Shown here: positions 13,277-25,960 of the stretch, in pieces
Layout: each line of letters begins with the position of its first letter
Position numbering within the stretch: the first letter of the stretch is position 1
Source of the DNA: Amblyomma americanum
Lineage: Eukaryota > Arthropoda > Arachnida > Ixodida > Ixodidae
Assembly: GCF_052857255.1 (NCBI RefSeq)
Contig: NC_135505.1
Coordinates: 29,104,499 to 29,168,498, forward strand
DNA length: 64,000 bases
Direction: 5' to 3'
Made by a program: the position numbers and the translations under genes
Notes under the pieces: model-generated
What the model saw: only the letters and a program-made list of their open reading frames with translations
What the model was told of the DNA's origin: nothing
The model's database searches: none

Positions 13277-16200
13277 ACATTACAATGTTTCTAAATCACA
13301 TTTTACTTTGACTTGCGCGCCCTTCATTGCAGGAATAGATGTCCAAGAATTTACGAATGCCATTGACTTAGGCAAATACCTCTGTGAAGGGTAATGGGCA
13401 GCAATTTTTCACTGCATTTCCTGACCATCTCTAGCACAGTATGTTGCCTATGTTGGTCACTTTTTTTGCATTTTGTATATGCGGACAAGATTCATGCGGA
13501 CCTCGTGCAATAATCCCCGACGAGACTGGCAGCACAAGTAGCGAGGCAAAAGAATCAATATGCCATGCAGACAACCCCGCCAGCACAATTTTGTCGCCTT
13601 CTATCTAACCAACCTTGCCGCCCTCAGCTACGCGGTATATTAGGCAGTCAGAAATTCGCCCCAACTGCAGGCGGTATTTTGTATACATTGTGCTGCGGTT
13701 CGGCGTTGGCCTTCTGTCGCACACACACAAGAAAGACTGGAGTGATTTATTTCAGAAATCACCAAAATTTACTACTGGAGCGTTTGAACAAACCCCTCTT
13801 TTCGCTGGCAGCCAGGTCCCAGCCGCACTGTCGCCGATGGCCTCGCTGACATGGCTGCCCGACCGTTTCATGAGAGAGCAAGGCTGCCGGCGGACGCTCC
13901 AGCAGAGTTTCGTGTTCTTGCTCACCACGTGACATTGAATTCTGGGAAATCTGCTGGAAGCTCGGCCCACACAGCCTTGACCCCTCTGTGCAAATACAGC
14001 TGCTATCCCTCCTTTCCCGTTGCGATGCAACGCTGCAGTATTGGTCATACGTACGAGGAGCCTTCTGAACTACACATAATTATCTTATTCTTACCGCTGA
14101 CTCCTCAACGTGTGACCGCTGCCTGTGCGACACAGCTACGGTACGGCTTGTCGGCCGCTCGGTCCTCATCGGCAGGCGGCCGTGTCCCTTGAGCTGGCTG
14201 GGCGGTGACGCATGTCTCGTCGCTTCATGGAAGACATGCCTCAACTCTGACCGGAGAAGCAAGCCACCATAGCCACTACTACTGCAGCTACCTGCCGAAA
14301 CTTTCTCCCTGCCGTTATTCAGACTGTCTAGTGCTGTCCCTAGCTTCTTTCTTTCCCGAAAAAGGCTACAGAATATTTTCTGTCTAACTTTCAAAATTGA
14401 AGCAGTGTTTTGTTCAGTGCCGGTGCCTGTCACGTCGCGTATGTTTTAGGCAGGGCCGCTTCATCAGTTACTTTATTTTTGCTCTTCTAGTTCATGTCAT
14501 TGCATTAATGTTCCAAGTAATCTCATTTTTAGTTTTTCGAGCATGTGCCCTTCATTGCTGGTTAATATGGGCCGTTACATAAGTGCCTAATTTCATTAAA
14601 TTAGTTGGCTTACAGCGTTGCGGTTCTTTGTACTGTAAATAGTACTGATTCTCCTCTTCACATCAGCTTTTCGTTCGCATATGGTGTTTTTTTATTATCA
14701 TGGACCGAAATCAACTTTTAAAAAATTGTGTCAATAGCTATATGTAAAAATTCCAAGTTTTACTGAATTGAAATTTTACACAGCACTCCTTTTTTGTTGT
14801 TGGTTTTGTGGATTGTGTACTTTATCCATGCTGCGTAAGAAATGTTGCCGTGATTGTGCTGCACGTTTCTGCGGCGACGTTTGTTATCGCCTTTTGCCTC
14901 TGCTCTATGAGAGTACTCATTAAATGTTGGAAGCACAATACACTGATAACCACGTCGGCTTTGTCATTTAATGTTCTGAGAGCGGCTCATGGTTTTGCTT
15001 CCTTTCATAATTTATCGACTGGAGGAGAAATAAGTAGACTCCATCAATTTTTTTTTTCCTGAGATTATTTGCCCCTAACTCGATGCGACTACGAGGATAT
15101 TATGCTTGGCCTGAGCTCTTAAAAACTAGCGTAAACAAAACATATCTAAACTAAACGAGATTCGGAAGATATCAAAAATTTATGATTGATTGCTAGATAT
15201 TAGAAGTGCAGAGCACATCTGTCTACACCGAATGATGGTGGCAGACCAAGAGTTACAAAGGAATAACGAGTAAAATAAGCAAGCGTTTGATTTAATCGCG
15301 CAAGAGCTTACATATCTTGCAAAAGATTTTAGCGATTTCTTCTTCCTGTTCCTGGCCCGTTGGTGCTCAAGTATGAGGCTAACCAATAAATTACAAGTTA
15401 AGTTTAGGACAATGCTGGACGCTGCGGAAATACAATAGTTCAGGTTGCATCCAAACAAATAGAGAAACCAGTACGTATGACAAAAAAAAAAGAGTTAAGG
15501 ATATAACGCAGCTGTAATAAATAAACGGAAATTTACATTTACGAGACATGTGATGCGATGAGCCAGTAACGCGTTGTAATACACGGTTGCAGAAGAGATT
15601 CGACGGCAAGTAATACACACCAGAAGAGAGCCACGTAGCAACTCGAGGGCAGAGACTTTGCTGGTAGACGACGACCGCGACGGACGCAAGAGAGTTATAG
15701 CTCGCCACGATCAAGGCAGACATTTCCCTTGCAGAAAACTGAACCGGCAAGGCAAGCATGATGACTATTTCGTTACCTCAACCACATTGTCTTGGCCTAA
15801 ACTCTCCCGGTGACGGGGCCTGATTTTAAGCCTTGTAATGCGCACTTTATGCACCTCTGCAGCTCAAAATCTCAGCAACGCCAGGAGGACTGTCGTCCTC
15901 ACTCTACCACATTTTGTTGCCTTCGCAAACGTCCTGCGTGCCCCACTACACTGCACTGCGCCAAAGCAAGCGCCCATGCATGCGGCGTAGGCCACACCAT
16001 ACAGGCGCGCACGAGAAGCGAGTGCATCAGATGTAATCCTCTCGGATATCACAGGACGTCACCCTAAACGTGCACGAGAAATGAATGAAGTGAAAACTGA
16101 AAGGAGCCGATTTCGTACAATGCCGCCAAGCGTTCAAGACTGGCCATCTAAAGGCGTATTTTGCAATGCGAAATCGTAACACTAGCTCCGCGTCCTATAG

Positions 16201-16515
16201 TCGTGCTGCCATTAAACTTCGGCTCTTCTTGATCAAAGCCATTAAATAATTTGGCCATTCAACCTGAAATCCTCACTGAAAAATCGACACAAAAGCACTG
16301 AAGGCTGAAAGCACAGGTTTGGGGACGAATCGCCCCAGTTATTTACGGACATTTTTCGCGGTAGGGTGAGGGTCGTTGATGATAGGATCTCCATTCCAGT
16401 CCTGCACTGCGCGTAGAATTTGTGTACAGGATGAGATAAGTTCCAATTTGCCGACGCTACATGTATCATGCTTTCTGCAAAGCCTACATTTTCAAACCCG
16501 CTCGTGCAGGCCGAG
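13277..16515. other. Anonymous DNA
   Basis: No recognisable exon, RNA gene or repeat family. Short frames on both strands overlap one another. Confidence 0.5.
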
Positions 16516-17160
16516 CACTATAATAAACCATGTGTACATCGTGGGAATTTCACCGTAAACGCCGGAAGAAAGCATTCTCGGAGCTCTTGGCAGGTGATCA
16601 GCGTTCAGCGCCACTGCTCTCCACCGCTATGAAGAGCCTGCCTTGGATGAACTCGGCCACAGGCACTGCTAGCACGCGGCACGCTACCAACCCGTTTGTT
16701 CTCATCGTGCAGGTGAGAGAACATTTCGGATATTGCATCCGCTCAAGTGAGCCTTTTCTGGTAGTGCTGCCGTGCCCACCCTTTTCTGTCCTTGTGGTTC
16801 CTGATGTCGCCTAAGCCTTGAGAAAATTTTTGTATTAGGTGGCGATATTGATACTAACCCTGGCCCGATTCATCCTAGACTTCAAAACCGCTGAACGATA
16901 TTGCAGCCGACATCAAAAATGTTAAAGAAAAACGTTCGGTAGACTTATAAAACAAGCTTGACCTCCTCACAGACCTTGAAAGCAGAGTTGAATCCATTCA
17001 ACAAGAAATAGCCCGTGCGAGCCACGTCATAGACAAACTTCAACAAAAGATTAAAGACCTAGAAAACCGCAGTATACGATGAAATAAATTATTTATGGCG
17101 TACCAGAAAAAAATGAAACTAGCGAGCCGCTAGAGCAAACTGCGAACAAAGAGATTATTG
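16516..17160 (+). mobile_element. LINE 5' region, truncated first copy
   Basis: A diverged direct copy of about 17830-18474 of the next LINE: the 5' UTR-like part (GTACATCGTGGGAA, CCACTGCTCTCCACCGCTAT, CAACCCGTTTGTTCTCATCG) and the start of ORF1 with its coiled-coil-like Lys/Glu-rich stretch. ORF1 is broken by stops near 16812 and 16950. The copy stops abruptly at an antisense Ruka SINE (from 17161), and the LINE does not resume on the far side. Confidence 0.85.
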
Positions 17161-17315
17161 ACCACCTGGGGTTCTTTAACATGCACGGACATCGAAGAGT
17201 GCACAGGACTTTAGAATTTCGCCTCCATCGAAATTCGATCGCCGCGGCCAGAATCGAACCCGAGTCTTTCGGGCCAGCAGCCGAGCGCTGTAACCACTGA
17301 GCCATCGCGGCGGCT
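17161..17315 (-). mobile_element. Ruka SINE, 3'-truncated, antisense
   Basis: Reads on the minus strand as the Ruka head (A box GGCTCAGTGG at the 17300 side, B box GGTTCGATTC near 17255) and body up to the CCCAGGTGGTC block. The last third (GAAATTTCCGG to the ATAAACC tail) is missing. It abuts the truncated LINE copy at 17160, so the missing part was probably lost in the same deletion. Confidence 0.9.
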
Positions 17316-17933
17316 CGTAATTCAGGAAAGGTACAGAAGCGCAAACTATGGACACTGATGAAGTAACAGTCCAGAACGAGCACAGTACTGTAACAAGGTT
17401 TAGTTGACATGCCTGCATATTTACCCATGTGCAGAGAGACAGACTGCATACATTCACGCATTTATGGACAACACTTATAGACGGATACAACTTAAGAACA
17501 CAGCGGCTTTTCTCTGTAAAAGGACCCCTTCCAGCCAATGGCGTCAGCAGATTCTCATGACCCTGCTAGTATGACAGATTAGGGAGTGGTAGACGGAAGG
17601 AGGTAATCCCTTCCCACTATGATTGAGGATAGACTCCTCTTTTTATTGTGGCGCTGCTGGGCACTGGGCACGGTGGAAATGCCATCATGCGGCACGCTGA
17701 CAACCCGTTTGTTCTCATCGTGCAGCTGTCCTTTGGCCTGCTGCGTCATGCCGGCGATGGAAACTGCGCAAGCCGGGGTGACCACGACTGCGCAGGGGCT
17801 CAACGCCACTCATTGCCACGTGCTGGATTCGCCGCCGTATACATCGTGGGAACTGCATCGTCAACACCGGAAGGAAGCATGCTCGGAGCTCTTGGCACGT
17901 GATCTGCGTTCAGCGCCACTGCTCTCCACCGCT

Positions 17934-18839
17934 ATAAAGAGCCTCTCCTGGATGAACTTGGCCGCTGGGCACGGTGGCACTGCTAGCATGCGGCACGCTG
18001 ACAACCCGTTTGTTCTCATCGTGCAAGTGAGAAAACATTTCGGTTATTGCATACGCTCAAGTGACCCTTTTCTGGTAGTGCTGCCGTGCCCACCGTTTTG
18101 TATCCTGGTTCTCGATGTTGCCTTGGAATTAAGAAAATTGCTGCTATTAGGTGGTGATATTGAAACTAGCCCGTGTCCTGATCTATCCCAAATTTCAAAA
18201 CAGCTGAAGGATATTGCAGTCGACATCAAAGATATTAAAGAAAAACGCTTGGTAGACATAGAGAACAAGCTTGATCTCCTCACAGTCCTAGAAAGCAAAG
18301 TTGAATCCTGTCAACAAGAAATAGCTTGCATGAACTAAGTCATAGACACACTTCAACAAAAGATTGATGACCTTGAAAACCGCAGTAGGCGATCCAACGT
18401 AATTATCTATGGCCTGCCAGAAAAAGAAGATGAAACTAGCGAGTCATTAGAGCAAACTGTGAACAAAGTCATTATTGAAGACACTCTAGAGCTAGAAAAG
18501 GTTGCCATCGAGCGTATACATAGGCTGGGGAAACCCGCTGCAGACAAAACTCGACCGGTAATAATGAAGTTACTTGACTACAGACAAAAAGTTGCAATCC
18601 TAAGTCAAGGATTCAAACTCGAAACAACTGCCTACTCAGTTGGTGAAGACTTCACTAAGAGAATACGAGATATACGGGGAAAACTCTGGAATAGGGCAAA
18701 ATCAAACCTCGAAAGAAAGGAAAAAGTATCTCTGCGTTACGACAAGCTTTACATTAACAAACGCGCATATATCTGGGACGCAAAAAAGAACGACAAATAC
18801 CGACGCAAAAAAACGGCACAGAAACAAGCCGCCGAATAA
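17934..18839 (+). pseudogene. LINE ORF1 (coiled coil plus RRM-like region), one stop
   Basis: The frame encodes a Leu-rich segment, then a Lys/Glu-rich coiled coil (KQLKDIAVDIKDIKEKRL, about 18200-18255, to QQKIDDLENRSRRSNV, about 18355-18402), then IIYGLPEKEDET and an HRLG block typical of ORF1 nucleic-acid chaperones in tick LINEs. One in-frame TAA at 18336-18338 splits it inside the coiled coil; otherwise the frame is open to 18839, ending in a basic tail (RRKKTAQKQ). In such elements ORF1 binds the element RNA. The start codon is not clear. Confidence 0.75.
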
Positions 18840-18884
18840 CTCGTCAAACCGCACAAGCTGCGTTTCAAAAGATAAAGATTGATA

Positions 18885-21452
18885 AATGTAAATGCCCGCA
18901 GTGTCCTAAATAAAACAGAAGCCTTGGAAAACCTTCTCAATTGACTACGATGCCGATATCGTGGCCATCACGGAAGCATGGATATCACCCGCTATATTCG
19001 ACCACGAGATTGCCCCGCCAAACTACACAATCATCCGGAGAGACCGACCTTCACGATGTGGAGGCGTGGCCTTAGTGATAAAAAATTATCTTCACTTTGT
19101 CCTTCTTCCCGAAGTAGAGAACGCTGAAGCAGTTTTCTGCAAAGTTTTGTGCTACGGGACGTCGGTTATAACCGGTTGCGTTGATCGAAGCTCTTCCTGT
19201 GACAGTGCATGTCTTTCAGCAATTCAAGAATATATGCAGCGTCATGTCCATCAATCCAGGATTATTTTTTCGGGAGACTTTAACCTTGCCGACATAGACT
19301 GGCCCTCAATGCACCACACATCAGAACCTTCAGAAGCGCTAATGAACATAATGCTAAACTTTAACCTTCATCAACTAGCATTCAAGGTTTAACAAAGAAT
19401 ATCCTGGAACCATTATCCTATAAATGAAGCCGAATTGGAAATTATTGAAGGAATAGCTGACCATAGTACACCGATGTGCACATTTAAGCTCGACCAGTGC
19501 ATTACTCGCCTGTCTGCAGTAAAATTTTTTTCAACTTTCATAGTGCAGATGACGCCAGCATACTAACTCATCTGTCGCATGAATTCAATTCCTGTTTAGA
19601 AAAAGCTTCTGAGGAATATACAGATGTGAATACGTTGAGGCTATATTTTAAGAGCATCGTCCTGCACAGTGTAACAAACTTTATCCCAATGAGAAAGAAA
19701 AAAAACAGCACCTTAAGAATCCATGGATCACACGCGAAGTCATCCAAGCTTAACGGCGCGTAAAACGGCTTCGTAGGGTTAACAAGAATAACCCAAAATT
19801 ATCCACAGCCTTGAAGTTAAAGTCTGCAGTAATGCAAGTCAAGCAAAAACTAAAAGATTCGAAACAATACTACTGTGCTGTCATTTTACCTAGCTTCCTG
19901 ACGAATAGCCCACAAAGATTCCGGAAACATCTGCGCAGTACGCAGCCACCGACAACCAAGCTAAGCAAAGAGGAGAAAAGTAAAACGGCAAATCAATACA
20001 ACGATTTCTTCCAGTCTGTCTTCACGAAAGACAACAATGCACTTCCCCCTCTCCCGCCACCCTGTGCCTCGGTGCTTGACCCGAGGCACAGACACCGGAA
20101 TAACTGACACCGGCATCCACAATATTCTCCTCAACATTGACCCTAAAAAAGCAAACGGTCCTGACGAAATCCCAAACGAATTTATAAAAAAATGCTCTGG
20201 GTGGTGCGGTAGATATCTAGGACATATTTTTCGCAAGTCAATATGAACTGCTAATCTGCTACACGATTGGAAAAAGGCTAAAATAATAGGACCTACAATA
20301 CGGGAGACACAGATAATGCAGCTAATTCCAGGCCTCTATCACTCACCAGCTCTTCATGCAAAATACTAGCGCATATCATTTTCAAACACATAACAATGTT
20401 TCTAGAACGCGAGAGTGTGCTATCGCCCCATCAGCATTGTTTTCGATTGGGCTTATCAGCCACCTCTCAACTAACACAGGTAGTTAATGGCTTTGCTCTT
20501 AGTATCAATAATCGTTCTCAATTTGACATGATTTTACTTGACTTATCTAAAGATTTTGATTGCGCTAGTCACACCAAGCTCACTGCAAAACTGGAACAAG
20601 CTATTGGAAAGGGAGAAGCTTCCGCTTGGATGACAGATTTTTTTAACAAAGCACGCCCAGTTTGTTCTGTTCGAGCATGCGCCATCAGATGTCGTGCCTG
20701 TCATATCTGAAGTACCAGAAGCTCAGTTCTCGGGCCACTGCTATTTCTTATCTTTATTAACGCTATAAGAAATAATATGGCGGGATAAATTAAGCACTTC
20801 TCTGATGATTGTGTGATTTATACAGAAATTAACAGCAATAACGACCATCCTTATTTTTTCTGGTAACCTTAACACCCTAGCCGAGTGGCGCTCCAAGTGG
20901 CAAATGTTTATTAACGTAAAAAAATCAGTGTCGACGAAGATAACAAGAAAAAAAACTGCCATCTCACTTCAAGTATACTGTTAATAACATGCCTCTTTCG
21001 AAGGTCGATCAACATAATTACTTAGGCATAACTTTGACATCAAACCTCAAACGGAAACACACATAACTAATTTTACGATTACTGCACTACGAAAGCTATT
21101 TTATCTAAAAAGACGCCTAAAGTTCGCTCCAATGAATACTAAGTTTCTGGCCTGCAAAACATCTGCGAGACCTATTTTAGAATACGCTAACTCAGTTTTG
21201 TTTCCTTGCACAGCAACTAACATAGCTAAACTTGAAGGCGTACAAAGAAAAGCCTCAAGCTTTATTCAAAGCAGATATTGTCCTACTGGCTCACCCTCGC
21301 GTCTCTCAGCCTGTTCAGGCCTCAGCACAATGATCGACGAGAGCAAAACAAGGTCGACCTCTGTTCTTTTTCAAATTCTGCATCGTCAGAATAAAAGGGA
21401 TACCACCCAGTACATTTCATACATTTCGTCAACACGAGCATACGCTACCTGA
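18885..21452 (+). pseudogene. LINE ORF2 (endonuclease-RT), multiply broken
   Basis: Pieces in order: NVNARSVLNKTEALENL (about 18890-18940), a one-base shift, ADIVAITEAWIS (about 18952-18987), RDRPSRCGGVALVIKN (about 19042-19090), FSGDFNLADIDWPS (about 19270-19310), then frame changes through the linker, KKANGPDEIPNEFIKK (about 20146-20193), FDMILLDLSKDFDC (about 20524-20565; the family normally has AFD), a garbled region where the catalytic FADD should be (near 20800), and the thumb ARPILEYANSV (about 21168-21200). Multiple frameshifts and stops make it inactive. Confidence 0.78.
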
Positions 21453-21891
21453 GTATTCTCTTTCTAACGACATATTCAGGTACTAATTTTTTCCTCGCGT
21501 AATCCGAGAATGGAATGCACTTCACTCATGATTAACAACGACAAATCCATTATCCAGGTTCGTTTCACAGTTAGAGCTCATCACAAAAGATTATTAAGGT
21601 CTTCTAATGTTTGTTCCCGATTATCTTTTAAGCAGCACTCTCAATAAGTAGAACTGATATACCGTTTCTTCTTCACAATATCACGTTAAAATTCCTTTGT
21701 CTATGACGTGCACCGCTGTTGCTCATTATATTCTACGTCGTTTTTATTGCATTTTTGTTTTACCTTATCGCTTATATTTTGATGAATTGTGTCGTTTCTC
21801 CGTTATTTGTGTCACTCATACATATATTTTTTACGCGAACAAGTAATCATCGTTGCTGCCCTTTTTCGAGGATCTCGGCAGTGTTGTAAAA

Positions 21892-21926
<35 letters not shown>

Positions 21927-22024
21927 ATATTTACGGCCGTTTCGAAAAGCAGTAAAGAAAAGGGAACAATAAGCTAAATTAAATTCACCGTCGCAACCAG
22001 GAGTGCTAGTGTTCACGCATGATT

Positions 22025-22378
22025 CATCGACAGCATCAGCCTGAACATGTGCACTGCGAGAAAAAGGCCTTTCTATATCCCTGCAATTAACCTTGTCCTA
22101 TAGATTCCAGCCGCGGCCACTGTATCACCGCAAAATTCTTGATCTCATCCGCCCACCTAACTGTCACCCACCCCCTGCTACGGTTACTTTATCTTGGAAT
22201 CCACTCCGTTACCCTCAAGGACCAGCGCTTATCTTGTCTTCGCAGTACATGCCCTGCCCAAGCCCATTTCTTTCTCTTGATTTCGACTAGGATGTCATTA
22301 ACCCGTGTTTGTTCCCTCACCCACTCTGCCCGCTTCCGGTCTCTTATTGTTATACCCATCACTTTCCTTTAAATAGTG
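22025..22378 (-). mobile_element. RTE LINE 3' end, diverged, antisense
   Basis: The minus strand encodes the RTE C terminus with ITIRDRKRAEWVREQTRVND, then GHVLR-like and KRWSLRVTEW blocks, followed by the 3' UTR with GGCCTTT and AGGCTGATG near 22025. It is homologous to 28478-28802 and 62440-62812. The GAT-type tail is nearly lost. A separate 5'-truncated insertion. Confidence 0.82.
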
Positions 22379-23870
22379 TACTGCGTTATCCTCACTCAAT
22401 AAGTGTAGCGCTTTAAAAGTGCATTAAATGAACTGTACGTGCAGCGTCGACTTCGGTTAGATTATGTAAAGACTCCATTCTTCTGGTCGTGTGGCCGCAC
22501 GTGCAGTTCAATTCAGTGTGTTCGATTTCAGTTAATTCACGATTTTCATCAATTGAAATGCACTCCCGCCGCACCGTCGCTCCCCAAATTGCTGCTAATA
22601 GATAATTTCCGAACAATTTTATGCGTGTAAAAGAAGATAATGCAGTGCGAATCATATAATTACTTACACTGGAATAATTCGATCGCGTCTAGCAAACACT
22701 GTTCTCTAGTCCTGAAAGTGCGAAAAGAGATTTGTGCCTTCTGCCGTTGGGCAACCGCTGCCAGAGAACCGTGTCCTCTTAAACACCGCGCTCTGCTAGT
22801 ACGGCACCCGCTGCAAACGGGCAGATACGGACGAGGGCGCCCATGGAACCGGGCCTAAGCGACCATGGGTGATGCGAAAAGTCGGCATCGTCACTGCGAA
22901 TCCAAAAGCTCTGCGGGTAACTTTACCACTACTTGTACAAAGCAATCAGGGAAAGGTTCTCTTTGCTCTCTTAGCTTGAGATGCGTTAACATAGCTGTCA
23001 CAAACAGCGAAGTGCTTCTTAAATTGCAAAGGCAAAATAGAACTTGAGTTTGCTACTGGTATGTGAATCAACAGATTGTTTTCACTGCAGTAATTTGAAG
23101 TTTTTCGGAGATGTGCCCATTTCTGCGCACCATTTATATTCGCTGAATATTCAAGGAATATTTAAAATTCTAAACGGGGCAGGTACAGAATTTTGAAAGG
23201 CCAAAGAAGATCGATTTAAAGCAAAGGTAATGGTTTGTACAGCCTCTACCTTTCATGGTGTGGACCATCACAGCATTATTTCTTTTCCTTACGCCGTGTG
23301 CCGTATCAGGCTAGCGTATCATGACCATGGCCTGCATCGCGGGTCTTTATCTTCAAATACATCCGCAGTTGCTCTGCCCGTTTTTTACTGTCCCTACTTT
23401 TTATTATGTGGAAAAAAAAAAGTTACGCAACAAAACGCAGCGAGGAGGTAACATAATGCAGCCAGTTTCGTAAAAGCTGCATTGCAATGGACTGAATGTA
23501 TTACGCAGTCGTTGTCTTGATAAAACTAGGTTGTTTAGCGCCTTTTCAAAGCGTACTTTGGAGGCTTCAGCATTTTGAACCAGTGAGCTAATGCTAACGT
23601 GCGCCTCAAAACTATATGATTAAGCCAGAAATCTCAGAACATTTACCTTTTTACTATTAACTTAACTTTTTTACTATTTAACTTAAAGCCTGCGCAAAAT
23701 GTAACCCTGGTGCAAACGAAATGTTTCTCGCAGCCAATGACGGTTGAAAGTCCTCTTTTGCATTGACAACCGAATAGCATGAAAAATATTTTTCTTTTCA
23801 TGGGCAGCAGCGCTGCGATTCCAGGAGAGCGCCGGGCCAGCCAGTTAGCTGGAGCGTCGCGCGCAAGGGA
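22379..23870. other. Anonymous DNA upstream of the inhibitor gene
   Basis: A+T-rich, no recognisable repeat or coding frame. It would be the distal 5' flank of the gene starting near 23900. Confidence 0.5.
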
Positions 23871-24287
23871 CGATTTTTGGCGCGCAAATGAACCAGTCGG
23901 CTCAGTGCCAGCGGCGTGTTTTCCAGCGGGCGCGCGCGACGCGGCCCGTCCGCGTGTTTTTCAAACTGGCGCGCCACTTTCCTCTCGGAGCAGCGACCGA
24001 CGGACCGGTTGTGCCGCTTCCTCGTCCTCGATCGGCTGCCGCTCCTCGCCCCCCCTCCCCTTCTCTCTCTAGCGGAGGCCTCTGCGGCAGAGAGAAAGGG
24101 AGCGACCAATGGATGCTCGCGACGCGGGCCTTCGAAACCAGCGGCGCCAAACGAATCTGGCAGCTGCCTGGCACTTCGTATCCGTGGCCGCACGCGCCGA
24201 GTCTGTTCCCGCAAGCGCTGGTTCTGGGGTCGTCGACGGAGCCCTCATCCGCAACCGGAGCGACAGAAGAGACCGCGTCGTCCGCCA
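23871..24287 (+). promoter_or_regulatory. G+C-rich promoter and 5' UTR region of the Cip/Kip gene
   Basis: Composition changes sharply from A+T-rich to a CpG-dense block at about 23860 that runs past exon 1 to about 24660. That is what a CpG-island type promoter with the 5' UTR looks like. The start of transcription cannot be fixed from sequence; I see no TATA box at a convincing place. The start codon context CCGCCAATGATGG (ATG at 24288) is a good Kozak match. Long frames on both strands here are a composition effect. Confidence 0.55.
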
Positions 24288-24513
24288 ATGATGGGATCGC
24301 CGCACGGCAGGGCGTGCCGGCGACTTTTCGACGACGGCGAGGACCGGGGCACCAGACGTCAGCTGGACAAGCTGCAGGAGGAGAGCTCGCGGTCCTGGAA
24401 CTACGACTTCGCGCGCGACCGGCCGCTCCAGGGGCGATTCCAGTGGCAGAGAGGCGACGACGACAAGCGGCAGCAGCAGCAGCGTCGCTGGGGAGACGCG
24501 TCGCCTGGCTCAG
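24288..24513 (+). CDS. dap: Cip/Kip cyclin-dependent kinase inhibitor (dacapo/p27-like), exon 1
   Basis: Encodes residues 1-75 plus one base of codon 76. The product should bind and inhibit cyclin-CDK complexes to stop the cell cycle. The CDI domain reads in the family order: cyclin-docking RRLF (residues 11-14, CRRLF as in p21), a linker helix (about 22-35), the CDK-binding SWNYDF (36-41; p27 has KWNFDF) and PLQGRFQW (46-53; p27 has PLEGKYEW). An acidic/basic stretch with four Gln follows (57-68), absent from vertebrate members. Two ATGs are adjacent (24288, 24291). The exon ends at a strong donor CAG|GTGAGG (24511-24519), phase 1. Read-through would end at 24656 and give a 122-residue intron-retained form. 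The frame is open upstream, but CDI domains start near the N terminus, which favours this start. Confidence 0.88.
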
Positions 24514-25609
24514 GTGAGGAGGCCGCGGAGCGCGCGCGCCGGGCACGTGCGGCAGGTCGTGGGGGGAAGGGACGCGTGACGCCTGCTAGCAGCCCTGCTC
24601 CCTCCGAACGGGTTGAGGGGCAAGCGCGCGCTTTTTTAGCTCGGAGCGCACGCTAGCCGGGGCAGTGGTTGGCGCGCTTTTATTTGTTTCTGCTTACTTG
24701 CGCGCCCATTGATGTTCTCACTGCTGAATGTATTCGTACAGCACTGCTCGTTATCCCGAGTAGGTACGGCGGCTTTTCAGTCGCTTTTAAGGTACACGTG
24801 CAAGCTGCAGGCAGCAAGCGTTGACGCACTTCTCGATATGATAAGGCTGGTCGCCGGGATCTGGTCGCTGCCTCAAACAGAACCAAACTGTAATTGTTGG
24901 GGAGACGATTTGACGCCTGTGAAATGCCCGTCATGGGTAATCTATAAACTGCAAGACGAATTTCGCACCCAATGTGAGCAGTTCTTAGCAACGGAACCGG
25001 ATCGTTTATAAAACGGAAAAAAATGTTACAATGAGCGCGTTTTATCTATGCCGCGGCGCACGTCATAAATGAAACTGGCGCCTGTGATGCATATCGCAGG
25101 TTATGGTCTATAACGCCAATAACTGGTCTGTATATGCGGCGATTCGCTGGGAGCACGATACTTAATGAAAGCTATCCTTGCCCATTCGTAGGCACCTTCG
25201 GGGACGCATTTGCGAAATGGCAATTGTGTTCCACGCACCAGCTGAAGCTAATTGTGGTGCATGCATGGACTGAATTTTGGGCCGCAACTTCAGAATGGCT
25301 CCTCTCAAGGCAGCAAAAAAATCCCCCCAACAGCTTTTTCGACAGCAACATTTGTTGTTTTACTGGCAAAAAGCATCTCCATTCTGGCACCAGTCATCCA
25401 ACTCGAGCCCGCTGGCTTGCACCATCGAGGAAGTAAACGTGCAGCTCCGGGATTACGGACAAATGTGCTAATAAACGGTCGTTACGTCAGCAGCCATAAA
25501 CGCGCCATTACTAATGAAGGCTCATGTTTTATCTTTTGGCACGATGCGAAGAAGCCGCATAGCTTCCAAGCAACCCTATTCGCTGACCCCTGTCTCGGCA
25601 GTTCAAAAC

Positions 25610-25960
25610 TTTTGTGTGCTGCCGACGGTCCAGAGGCGAGAGAGCCATGCTCACGCCTAGAGGTCAAGTGAAAAAGGCGGGAAGAGCAGCGCGCGGCATC
25701 GGTGGCAAAGGCGCCAACCCGTTACGGCCTCGAGAGGAATTTTGGCGGGAAGAAGAAGCGGCTGCCGAAGGAGAAGAGGGGGAGAGAAGCTGTGCGTCCC
25801 CTCCTCTCACTGCCGACGCCGGCCGACGTTGGCTGCGTCGGCTGACGGACGCCGCCGCAGTCGCCCGACCGGAATTCAAATGTTGGCCGGATCATAACGC
25901 CGCTCGCTTTGCTCGCTCGCAGCATCGGCGGAGCCGCTTTTGTTGCACACACACACACAA
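25610..25960. other. G+C-rich block in intron
   Basis: CpG-dense DNA about 1.1 kb after exon 1, with frames on both strands and a CA repeat plus A run at 25950-25970. Could be part of the regulatory region of the gene. No motif recognised. Between 24660 and 25610, and between 25970 and 26898, I see nothing. Confidence 0.4.

Larger units (their letters stand above)
17630..21929 (+). mobile_element. CR1-like LINE with ORF1, ORF2 and (AAAT)n tail, decayed
   Basis: An almost full-length non-LTR retrotransposon. The 5' region repeats a block within itself: CGGCACGCTGACAACCCG plus TTTGTTCTCATCGTGCA at about 17690-17727 and again at about 17991-18027. Then come ORF1 (to 18839), ORF2 (18885-21450), and a 3' end finishing in an uninterrupted AAAT array at 21888-21929, the usual tail of this LINE type. 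ORF2 uses an APE endonuclease and an RT thumb with ARPILEYANSV and LEGVQRKA, as in CR1/L2-like elements. The clade call is provisional. Confidence 0.83.

Noticed and set aside
23902..24546. 214-codon minus-strand frame and 209-codon plus-strand frame over the Kip exon
   Set aside because: Shadows of the CpG-rich exon. Only the frame containing the CDI motifs has conserved content.
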